Shown here: positions 1 through 5,151 of the stretch, in pieces
Position numbering within the stretch: the stretch's first letter is position 1
Layout: each line of letters begins with the position of its first letter
Source: Syntrophorhabdaceae bacterium
Lineage (GTDB): Bacteria; Desulfobacterota; Syntrophorhabdia; Syntrophorhabdales; Syntrophorhabdaceae
Direction: 5' to 3'
DNA: 5,151 nt
NCBI GenBank assembly: GCA_026416315.1
Contig: JAOAFK010000062.1
Location: forward strand, 1 to 5,151
Notes under the pieces: model-generated
Told to the model about the DNA's origin: nothing
Seen by the model: only the letters and a program-made list of their open reading frames with translations
The model's database searches: none
Program-made: the position numbers and the translations under genes

Positions 1-572
1 ATTATTTCCTGGAATTTTTTTATCTGGTTTAGACCGTATTCATCCCGTATCTCAGAGGCAGAGAAATGGCTCATTATACCTTCAATTTGGATATTATTCG
101 CATGTTTTATTAGTTCAATTATATATGGTATGTCATGGGGCATAAAACCCAATCTTCCCATACCTGTATCGAATTTAATATGTATCTTTAAGGGTTTTTC
201 TAATTCGCCATCCATTTCAATAATTTTTTTTAATGTATTTTTATCATATATCACAGGGGTCACATTAAATTCTGAAAAAGACATTATATCATCCCAGGGC
301 AATATACCGCTCATGACAAGGAGGGAGTTGTCGATACCGGATGTCCTTAGTTCTTTTGCCTCATCTGCCGTGGCAATACCGAAGTATCTAACGCCTATGG
401 TTTTGAGCCTTTCGGCTACCTTAACCGCTCCATGACCATAAGCATCTGCCTTTATAACACAGAGTATCTCAACATGGGAAGGGAGTAAAGACTTAATAGC
501 CCTATAGTTGTATTCGATAAAACCGAGGTTTATAGATAGCATTGCCCTTGAGGTGGGTTCTATTTCCATCAT
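1..572 (-). CDS. alr: Alanine racemase, N-terminal half (3' end beyond window)
   Basis: PLP-dependent racemase converting L-alanine to D-alanine for peptidoglycan; expected in the cytoplasm. The minus strand is open from ATG 572 to the left edge, giving 190 residues of the usual roughly 370. Seen in the sequence: the cofactor motif VIKADAYGHG at residues 39-48, with Lys41 as the Schiff-base lysine; FDTGMGRLGF at 134-143, where Arg140 matches the arginine that contacts the PLP side in the family; and GIMSHFSASE at 165-174. These belong to the TIM-barrel domain; the C-terminal beta domain with the catalytic tyrosine lies outside the window. The start codon overlaps the hemL stop as ATGA. A second ATG follows at 569, so the exact start could be either. 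No strong Shine-Dalgarno precedes it (only AAAAAGATC), which fits translation coupled to hemL. Family assignment is firm; whether the gene is intact cannot be judged. Confidence 0.93.
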   Translation of the reverse strand, partial: MMEIEPTSRAMLSINLGFIEYNYRAIKSLLPSHVEILCVIKADAYGHGAVKVAERLKTIGVRYFGIATADEAKELRTSGIDNSLLVMSGILPWDDIMSFSEFNVTPVIYDKNTLKKIIEMDGELEKPLKIHIKFDTGMGRLGFMPHDIPYIIELIKHANNIQIEGIMSHFSASEIRDEYGLNQIKKFQEI

Positions 573-1861
573 GATCTTTTTAAATCTCTGAATACTCTAT
601 CAAAGGATTTTAATGTATGATTTAATTCATCCCCCTTATGTTTAAGACTCAAAAAAGATGCCTCAAATGGACTTGGTGCAAAAAATATCCCCTCATGGAG
701 CATCAATTTGAAAAACCGTTCATACATGAACTTATCCGATTTTGATGCGTCTTCATAATTTCTTATGTCTTTATCTGTAAAAAAACCCGTCCACATGCCG
801 GTAATTTTATTTATTTTATAAGGTATTTTATGTATGTGCGCCAGATTAATCACCTCTTTCTCGAGTATGGTTAGAAAATCATCCATTTCTGTATAAATAG
901 ATGGATGGGCTTTCAGGTAATCAAGGACATAAATGCCAGCCCTTACGGCAACGGGATTGCCAGAAAGGGTGCCTGCCTGATATACATCTCCTATAGGAGC
1001 CAGGTTATTCATTATATCTGCCCGACCACCAAATGCACCTATGGGAAAACCTCCACCGATGATCTTACCAAGACATGTTATATCCGGTTTAATACCAAAG
1101 AGGTGTTGGGCACCACCGTAAGTGACCCTGAAGCCAGTGATTACTTCATCGAAAATAAGGATGATATTGTTCTCCTTACAAAGGGCCTCAAGTTGTTTTA
1201 AAAACGGCATATCTGGAAGGATAACACCCATATTTCCCATAATGGGTTCGACAATCACACAGGCAATGTTTTTATCGTTTTCTATTATTCTGTATACGCT
1301 TTCTATGTGGTTAAAGTCTGCAATATGGGTATGACTTGCATAATCGCTTATTATACCTTTGCTATCAGGTATACCGAATGTGGCAAGGCCAGAACCTGCC
1401 TTAACAAGGAGGGCATCCACATGTCCGTGATAGCATCCCTTAAATTTTATGATGTTCTCCTTGCTGGTATAGCCCCTTGCAAGTCTTATGGCACTCATGG
1501 TGGCTTCTGTGCCTGAACTGGTGAGACGAACCATCTCTATTGAGGGAAATGCCTCCCTGATTCTCTCTGCAAGCTCAATTTCATACCTGTGGCATGCACC
1601 AAAAGTGGTACCGGATAAAATAGCCTGTCTTACCTCTTCGAGGACCCCCATATGGGCATGGCCGAGGATGATTGCACCCCAGGACATGACATAATCAAGG
1701 TATCTGTTTCCGTCTTCATCTATGAGAAAAGCATCTTCAGCTCTTTTTACATAGAAAGGTGTATCGTTTACTGATTTAAATGCCCTTACAGGGCTATTAA
1801 CCCCCCCTGGTATAAGTGTTTTTGCCTTTTCATATAGATATTCAGAGTTTTTCCTATTCAT
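569..1861 (-). CDS. hemL: Glutamate-1-semialdehyde 2,1-aminomutase
   Basis: PLP enzyme that isomerises glutamate-1-semialdehyde to 5-aminolevulinate, the last step of the C5 route to the universal tetrapyrrole precursor. At 430 residues it is full length for the family. Seen: LIPGGVNSPVRAF at 16-28; SSGTEATMSAIRLARG at 115-130 (phosphate-binding region); YHGHVDALLVKAGSG at 144-158; IFDEV at 236-240, with Asp238 as the PLP pyridine partner; LGKIIGGGFPIGAFGG at 264-279, with Lys266 as the Schiff-base lysine; and the gating-loop motif YQAGTLSGNP at 294-303. The start ATG is preceded by AAGGG six bases upstream and overlaps the end of ahbB by eight bases; the stop overlaps the alr start by four. 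Departures from common HemL sequences are Ser115 where Asn is usual, FGACHRYE (87-94) where FGAPTE is usual, and Ile241 where Met is common. The aminomutase signature rules out a generic class-III aminotransferase. Confidence 0.97.
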   Translation of the reverse strand: MNRKNSEYLYEKAKTLIPGGVNSPVRAFKSVNDTPFYVKRAEDAFLIDEDGNRYLDYVMSWGAIILGHAHMGVLEEVRQAILSGTTFGACHRYEIELAERIREAFPSIEMVRLTSSGTEATMSAIRLARGYTSKENIIKFKGCYHGHVDALLVKAGSGLATFGIPDSKGIISDYASHTHIADFNHIESVYRIIENDKNIACVIVEPIMGNMGVILPDMPFLKQLEALCKENNIILIFDEVITGFRVTYGGAQHLFGIKPDITCLGKIIGGGFPIGAFGGRADIMNNLAPIGDVYQAGTLSGNPVAVRAGIYVLDYLKAHPSIYTEMDDFLTILEKEVINLAHIHKIPYKINKITGMWTGFFTDKDIRNYEDASKSDKFMYERFFKLMLHEGIFFAPSPFEASFLSLKHKGDELNHTLKSFDRVFRDLKRS

Positions 1862-2324
1862 TTGTTACCCTTACAGATGTTTTTTTAAATTCCCTTTTGC
1901 TGAAAAAGATTTTGAAGTCTGTTATGCCTGTTTGTTTTGACATGCGTTTCACTATTTCTATACATTCTTTTTTGCTTCTACCATGAATCATCGTGTAAAG
2001 ATTGTATTTCCAGTATCCCCCTGTATCCCTTTCATAGCAGTGACTTACTTCAGGAAAAAGTGACATCTCCTTTCCAATCTCGTCTATCTCTTTTTCATCA
2101 ACCATCCATACAACCATTGCATTGCATATATACGAGACATTTCTGTGGTATAGCACCGCTGCAATCCTTCTTATGGTGCCAGCTTTAATCATATCCTTAA
2201 GCCTAATAATCAAATCTTCTGTTTTCATGGAGCAGTTTTTTGCAAGGACATCATATGGTTCAATGTTTAAGGGGAAATCTTCAGGTATATTTTTCAGAAA
2301 CTGCCTGTCAGCTTTTTTATCCAT
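1854..2324 (-). CDS. ahbB: Siroheme decarboxylase subunit, AhbB type (Lrp/AsnC-like fold)
   Basis: Expected to decarboxylate the C12 and C18 acetate groups of siroheme, giving 12,18-didecarboxysiroheme, in the alternative heme pathway; in that family AhbB works with AhbA. The 156-residue form has an N-terminal helix-turn-helix-like region (about 1-50) and a ligand domain. Seen: GTIRRIAAVLYHR at 49-61, CNAMVVW at 67-73, VSHCYER at 93-99, YNLYTMIHG at 107-115, and FFSKREFKKTSVRV at the C terminus. The HR...NAM..W, SHCY and YNL.TM.HG motifs point to the AhbB/NirL-like half rather than AhbA. Start: ATG 2324 fits where relatives begin (MDKKADRQFL then DFPL), but its GAGG lies only two bases upstream. 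An in-frame TTG at 2360, with TTAGG seven bases upstream, would add 12 residues. It overlaps hemL by eight bases. A regulator of the AsnC family is the alternative reading, but these motifs argue against it. NirD/L/G/H of heme d1 synthesis are close relatives, so the pathway (heme b or d1) is inferred. Confidence 0.88.
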   Translation of the reverse strand: MDKKADRQFLKNIPEDFPLNIEPYDVLAKNCSMKTEDLIIRLKDMIKAGTIRRIAAVLYHRNVSYICNAMVVWMVDEKEIDEIGKEMSLFPEVSHCYERDTGGYWKYNLYTMIHGRSKKECIEIVKRMSKQTGITDFKIFFSKREFKKTSVRVTNE

Positions 2325-2385
2325 AACCTCTATTTTACATATATGGGGTAACCTTTTCAAATGAAAACCTAATTTTTTGATGTAT

Positions 2386-2408
2386 TAAAGGATTCAAAAA
2401 ATCCTTTA
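2386..2408. repeat. Perfect 9-bp inverted repeat (possible operator or 5'-leader hairpin)
   Basis: TAAAGGATT at 2386-2394 and AATCCTTTA at 2400-2408 are exact reverse complements separated by the five bases CAAAA. Neither side is followed by a T-run and no gene reads into it from upstream, so it is not a terminator for a known transcript. Its right arm overlaps the candidate -35 of dapL, which suits an operator; it could also form a stem-loop at the start of the ahbB transcript. The repeat is directly visible; the role is inference. Confidence 0.6.
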
Positions 2409-2432
2409 CTTTGGATTGTACATATGTATAAA
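2405..2432 (+). promoter_or_regulatory. Candidate sigma-70-type promoter for dapL
   Basis: TTTACT at 2405-2410 (4 of 6 to TTGACA) is followed after 16 bases by TATAAA at 2427-2432 (5 of 6 to TATAAT). This would place transcription start near 2439 and give a leader of about 36 bases. GATAAT at 2444-2449 is an alternative -10 but has no good -35. In AT-rich DNA such matches arise by chance, so support is moderate to weak. Confidence 0.38.
2416..2431. repeat. 16-bp imperfect palindrome within the dapL promoter region
   Basis: TTGTACATATGTATAA reads almost identically on both strands: the central ten bases TACATATGTA are a perfect palindrome, and only the next pair outward breaks symmetry before two more matching pairs. 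It lies between the candidate -35 and -10 of dapL and overlaps the latter, a usual location for a dimeric repressor site. No regulator gene in the window is assigned to it. Confidence 0.45.
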
Positions 2433-2463
2433 TTCATTGATTTGATAATAAAAAGTCTCTTTC

Positions 2464-2468
2464 AGGAG
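2464..2468 (+). promoter_or_regulatory. Shine-Dalgarno of dapL
   Basis: AGGAG sits six bases before the ATG at 2475, at near-ideal spacing. This fixes the dapL start and shows the gene can be translated independently. Confidence 0.85.
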
Positions 2469-2474
2469 TAAAAC

Positions 2475-3638
2475 ATGGTAAAACCTGCATCAAGACTTGA
2501 AAAGATTCCCCCATATCTCTTTGCAAGGATAGATAAAAAAAAGGAAGAGGCGAGAAATAAGGGTATTGACCTCATTGACTTCGGCATAGGGGATCCTGAT
2601 ATCCCCACACCTGCCAATATCATAGAAAAGATGAAAGAGGCAGTGGAAAATTCAAGAAACCACAGATATCCGAGTTATGAAGGGATGTATGCCTTCAGAA
2701 AGGCCGTTGCAGACTGGTATAAGAAGAGATTCTCAGTAAAGCTTGACCCTGATACTGAGGTTGTCACCCTTATAGGATCAAAGGAAGGTATTGCCCATAT
2801 CCCTTGGGCTTATGTAGACAGCGGAGATGTGGTGCTTGTGCCCTCTCCTGGATATCCTGTCTATAAGATTTCAACCCTTCTTGCAGGCGGCATACCGTAT
2901 ATCATGCCCCTTAAAGAGGAAAATAATTTCCTCCCTGATCTGGATAAAATTCCAAACGATGTATTTAAAAAGGCAAAACTCCTTTTTATAAATTATCCCA
3001 ATAATCCCACAGGTGCCCATGGAGATGATGAATTTTTTAAGAAAATTATCCATATTGCTAAAGAATTTGATATTCTTGTATGTCATGATGCCGCATATAG
3101 CGAAATTGCCTATGATGGATATAAACCAAGAAGCTTTCTTGAATTCGACCCAGAAAAGAAATATTCCATAGAATTTCATTCCCTTTCAAAGACATACTGT
3201 ATGACAGGTTGGAGGATTGGTTTTGCAGTAGGCAATAAAGATGCCATATACAATCTTGGAAAATTAAAGACAAATATTGACTCGGGGGTATTCCAGGCAA
3301 TACAGCAGGCAGGCATTGAGGCCTTGACAGGGGATCAGACAAGCCTTGAGGAGTTGAAAAAGAGATTCCAGAAAAGAAGGGATATGGTAATAGATGGTCT
3401 TAATTCAGTGGGTATAAAAGCGAGAAAGCCCCTCGCGACTTTCTATATATGGGCAAAGGTCCCTAAAAAATATACATCTGAAGAATTCTGTGAGAGACTC
3501 ATTGAAAAGACAGGGATTGTTGTGACACCGGGAAATGGTTTTGGAGACGAAGGGGAGGGATATTTCAGAATCTCCATTACGATAAACGAAAAAAAGATCA
3601 AAGAGGCCATGAAAAGGCTTGCCTCATTTAAGTTTTAG
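2475..3638 (+). CDS. dapL: LL-diaminopimelate aminotransferase (DapL class)
   Basis: PLP-dependent class I/II aminotransferase, expected to convert tetrahydrodipicolinate directly to LL-2,6-diaminopimelate with glutamate as amino donor, bypassing the acylated intermediates of the DapD-DapC-DapE route. Product feeds lysine and peptidoglycan. Length is 387, usual for the group. Seen: LPPYLF-like IPPYLFARIDKKK at 11-23; DFGIGDPDIPTP at 35-46; HRYPSYEGMYAFR at 63-75; LIGSKEGIAHIP at 99-110; NYPNNPTG at 173-180, with the cofactor-contacting Asn; CHDAAYSE at 203-210, with Asp205 facing the PLP ring nitrogen; HSLSKTYCMTGWRIG at 235-249, with Lys239 as the Schiff-base lysine; and Arg365 in YFRISIT for the substrate carboxylate. 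The run of motifs resembles the bacterial DapL branch more than generic aspartate or alanine aminotransferases, but substrate specificity in fold-type I enzymes is not proved by sequence. It is divergent from ahbB and ends 12 bp from the convergent membrane-protein gene. Confidence 0.87.
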   Translation: MVKPASRLEKIPPYLFARIDKKKEEARNKGIDLIDFGIGDPDIPTPANIIEKMKEAVENSRNHRYPSYEGMYAFRKAVADWYKKRFSVKLDPDTEVVTLIGSKEGIAHIPWAYVDSGDVVLVPSPGYPVYKISTLLAGGIPYIMPLKEENNFLPDLDKIPNDVFKKAKLLFINYPNNPTGAHGDDEFFKKIIHIAKEFDILVCHDAAYSEIAYDGYKPRSFLEFDPEKKYSIEFHSLSKTYCMTGWRIGFAVGNKDAIYNLGKLKTNIDSGVFQAIQQAGIEALTGDQTSLEELKKRFQKRRDMVIDGLNSVGIKARKPLATFYIWAKVPKKYTSEEFCERLIEKTGIVVTPGNGFGDEGEGYFRISITINEKKIKEAMKRLASFKF

Positions 3639-3650
3639 CCCAGGACAGTC

Positions 3651-4310
3651 CTAAAGGTCCATTAAATCATCATGGGAAATCTTAAACGTTGATAGGGAAG
3701 TTCTTACATAGAGCTGTGCAAAATAATATGCCCCCAATATGAGGACATAGTAAGTGAGGATGCTAAAAAGAAAAAACCCGATAAAATAGGGTATTTTTAA
3801 TATGGTTATATAAAATATGCCTATTAAAAACAGTGCACCCATATAGCCTATAACATATTGCACAATCACTTCTTTTATAGCCTTTATTATCCTCTCATAC
3901 TCGAGGGCCTTTCTGAAATCCTTTTCCTCAGCAAATACAGCAAAGGCAAAGGGTACAAAAAAAGAGAAAACAAGCATGGCAACAAACCCGAGAAGGGTAA
4001 TTATACGACCGAAAAAGGCTGTGAATGGATGCAGAGCTGTGAGAAAAAAGCCGAATGAAAATAGAAAAAATGGAACTGCTTCATAAAAGATAAATAAAAA
4101 AACCTGTTTTAATCCCTCCACCCACATTTCACCCTTTCTCTCCCATGTAGGGAGTCCCATGCCTCCAGCCATCATCATTGTTGTTGCCCTTGAGAGATAA
4201 CCCACAGAAAAGAAATCAAGAAAAGGTATGAAAAGTATCAGCCCTGCCACAAGCCATCTCTTTATAAAACGGGCATTAAGGGTGAACTGTATGAAGGCAA
4301 AAAGTTCCAT
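3651..4310 (-). CDS. DUF4013-like integral membrane protein
   Basis: A 219-residue hydrophobic protein with no enzymatic motif. Hydrophobic stretches suggest about five membrane segments near residues 19-39, 69-91, 102-127, 149-171 and 175-199. No cleavable signal peptide is evident; the first segment looks like an anchor. The pattern GYLSR (37-41), then GLPTWE (52-57), then W..GLK (63-68), and an F-A-E-x-x-D-F-R-K-A-L stretch (126-135) resembles the DUF4013 family, whose function is unknown. AAGGG seven bases before the ATG provides a ribosome site. It starts on the base directly after the stop of the upstream dehydrogenase gene, so the two are almost certainly cotranscribed. A role in moving or sensing a product of that enzyme is only speculation. 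Confidence 0.78.
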   Translation of the reverse strand: MELFAFIQFTLNARFIKRWLVAGLILFIPFLDFFSVGYLSRATTMMMAGGMGLPTWERKGEMWVEGLKQVFLFIFYEAVPFFLFSFGFFLTALHPFTAFFGRIITLLGFVAMLVFSFFVPFAFAVFAEEKDFRKALEYERIIKAIKEVIVQYVIGYMGALFLIGIFYITILKIPYFIGFFLFSILTYYVLILGAYYFAQLYVRTSLSTFKISHDDLMDL

Positions 4311-5096
4311 CTATTTTCCCTTCATGATAAAATCTAAAAGAGGCTCCTGTGTAAAACCTGTCATACCACCGTCTATGGTGATAGTTTCTCCATTTATGTA
4401 TTTTGCTTCATCGGATGCAAGAAAAAGGATCAAGGATACCAATTCGTCTACCTCTCCCATCCTTTCTACAGGTGTTCTTTTAGAAAGAAAATTTACAAAG
4501 ACCTCCTTTTTTATAAGCCCCTCGTTCATCCCTCCCTTTATAAAACCAGGGGCAACAGCACAGGCCGTAACACCATATTTCGACCATTCATGGGCAATGG
4601 AACGGGTCATGACCATCAAGGCTGATTTACTTATAGAATATGGTAAAAAACCCTTTTCTCCAAAGAAACCCACCTGGGATCCAATGCTTATAATCCTGCC
4701 TGACTTCAGTTCTATCATCTTTTTACCAAAAATCTGTGTTGTATAAAATGTACCTTTAAGGTTTATATCAATCACACGGTCAAATTCTTCTTTTTTTATC
4801 TTTTCTACAGGCATGAGTTGATTCACTACCCCTGCATTGTTTATCAAGATGTCTATTTTTGACCAAGCGTTAAAAACTTTTTCTGCCACAGACTCCATCT
4901 GCTCATAGTTACCAATATCCGCTTCAAAGGCAAGGACATCCTTTCCTTTAAATTCATCTTCAAATCTTGAAACAGCTTCTTTACTCCTTCCGTTTACCGC
5001 TACCCTTGCACCTTCATCTAAAAATGCCTTTGCCATAGCCTTCCCGAGGCCTCTTGTGCCGCCTGTAATAAAGACAACTTTTTCCTTAAATCTCAT
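4311..5096 (-). CDS. Classical short-chain dehydrogenase/reductase (FabG-like)
   Basis: Soluble NAD(P)-dependent oxidoreductase of 261 residues, normal for classical SDRs. Seen: dinucleotide-binding TGGTRGLG at 11-18; NGRS at 35-38; acidic D60 in EADIGN; NNAG at 86-89; and catalytic residues Asn112, Ser140, Tyr153 and Lys157 (YSISK), all present. PGFIKGG follows at 183-189 and INGETITIDGG at 234-244. Arg15 and Arg37 near the adenosine-phosphate site favour NADP(H) over NAD(H), by inference. The tail after the usual DGG end runs another 17 residues (MTGFTQEPLLDFIMKGK), slightly longer than typical 3-oxoacyl-ACP reductases. The start is supported by GGAGG six bases upstream. It overlaps the preceding gene by ATGA and abuts the membrane protein downstream. 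The substrate cannot be told: beta-ketoacyl-ACP/CoA, a sugar or another secondary alcohol all remain possible. Confidence 0.9.
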   Translation of the reverse strand: MRFKEKVVFITGGTRGLGKAMAKAFLDEGARVAVNGRSKEAVSRFEDEFKGKDVLAFEADIGNYEQMESVAEKVFNAWSKIDILINNAGVVNQLMPVEKIKKEEFDRVIDINLKGTFYTTQIFGKKMIELKSGRIISIGSQVGFFGEKGFLPYSISKSALMVMTRSIAHEWSKYGVTACAVAPGFIKGGMNEGLIKKEVFVNFLSKRTPVERMGEVDELVSLILFLASDEAKYINGETITIDGGMTGFTQEPLLDFIMKGK

Positions 5097-5151
5097 ATCA
5101 TGCCTCCGTAAAGGTATTTTATTCTTTCATCGAAAAGGGCAACCAAATCTT
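5093..5151 (-). CDS. C-terminal end of an unidentified gene upstream of the SDR
   Basis: One minus-strand frame stays open from the right edge to a TGA at 5093-5095, encoding DLVALFDERIKYLYGGMI. The other two minus frames close within about 35 bases. The stop overlaps the SDR start as ATGA, the same coupled arrangement seen elsewhere in the window, and the SDR Shine-Dalgarno GGAGG lies inside this frame. The peptide is too short to assign a family. It probably heads the same operon as the SDR and membrane protein. Confidence 0.55.
   Translation of the reverse strand, partial: DLVALFDERIKYLYGGMI

Larger units (their letters stand above)
2325..2474. other. Divergent intergenic/regulatory region between ahbB and dapL
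   Basis: This stretch separates the leftward ahbB-hemL-alr operon from rightward dapL, so promoters for both must lie here or in the flanks. If ahbB begins at the TTG at 2360, the non-coding part is 2361-2474. It is strongly AT-rich and holds a perfect hairpin-capable inverted repeat (2386-2408), a near-perfect palindrome (2416-2431), a promoter-like pair for dapL and a good dapL Shine-Dalgarno. For the leftward operon, TACAAT on the minus strand (plus positions 2415-2420) is a possible -10, but no convincing -35 sits upstream of it. I see no tRNA-like fold or recognisable riboswitch. Confidence 0.7.

Noticed and set aside
130..435. Plus-strand open frame of 101 codons
   Set aside because: It lies wholly antisense to alr, whose catalytic motifs are clear, and its translation resembles no family and lacks a ribosome site.
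905..1694. Several short plus-strand open frames across hemL
   Set aside because: All are antisense to conserved hemL coding sequence and overlap one another.
1854..2324. Lrp/AsnC transcription regulator
   Set aside because: The HR...NAM..W, SHCYER and YNLYTMIHG motifs and the C-terminal SKREFKK match siroheme decarboxylases, and hemL is adjacent.
2386..2408. Intrinsic terminator reading of the inverted repeat
   Set aside because: The region is divergent, so no transcript ends here, and neither arm is followed by a T-run.
2871..3342. Two minus-strand open frames inside dapL
   Set aside because: They are antisense to conserved PLP-enzyme motifs and lack ribosome sites or recognisable products.
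3642..3652. Possible terminator hairpin AGGA-CAG-TCCT between dapL and the membrane protein gene
   Set aside because: Four base pairs with a three-base loop and no following T-run on either strand are too weak for an intrinsic terminator.
4228..4746. Plus-strand open frame of 172 codons
   Set aside because: It runs antisense to the SDR and the start of the DUF4013 gene, both well supported; the composition looks like a reverse-strand shadow.
1..5151. CRISPR array, insertion sequence, tRNA or rRNA
   Set aside because: No regularly spaced repeats, transposase motifs, terminal repeats or structured RNA signatures were seen on either strand.

Overview
The window looks like ordinary chromosome from an AT-rich anaerobic bacterium, probably Gram-negative. 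The best pointer is a siroheme decarboxylase (AhbB type) overlapping a glutamate-1-semialdehyde aminomutase. That decarboxylase family belongs to the siroheme-dependent heme route of sulfate reducers, their relatives and methanogens, and to heme d1 synthesis in denitrifiers. Together with an LL-diaminopimelate aminotransferase of the DapL class and heavy use of ATA, AGA and AGG codons, this suggests Desulfobacterota or Nitrospirota. That placement is inference; no rRNA or other marker gene is present.

Layout. Positions 1-2324 are a tightly packed minus-strand operon, read from right to left: ahbB, hemL, alr. The ahbB/hemL overlap is 8 bp and the hemL/alr overlap is 4 bp. Alr is cut by the left edge of the window. 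Positions 2325-2474 form a divergent intergenic region of about 115-150 bp (depending on the ahbB start). It holds a perfect 9-bp inverted repeat, a second near-perfect 16-bp palindrome and a plausible promoter for the rightward gene. Positions 2475-3638 are dapL on the plus strand. It converges, with only 12 bp between stop codons, on a second minus-strand operon (5151 to 3651): the last 18 codons of an unidentified gene, a classical short-chain dehydrogenase/reductase and a DUF4013-type integral membrane protein. These are joined by a 4-bp overlap and a zero-base junction.

How the genes work together. HemL makes 5-aminolevulinate, the first dedicated tetrapyrrole precursor. AhbB acts late in the same pathway, removing acetate carboxylates from siroheme on the way to heme. 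Alr (D-alanine) and DapL (LL-diaminopimelate, hence lysine and meso-DAP) both feed peptidoglycan. Three of the five large complete or partial metabolic enzymes (Alr, HemL, DapL) use PLP. The SDR/DUF4013 pair is probably a separate unit with unknown substrate.

I see no mobile element, CRISPR array, tRNA, rRNA or clear horizontal-transfer signature. No wholly new system is evident. The points most worth following up are the intergenic palindromes, the AhbB without an adjacent AhbA, and the SDR-DUF4013 junction.
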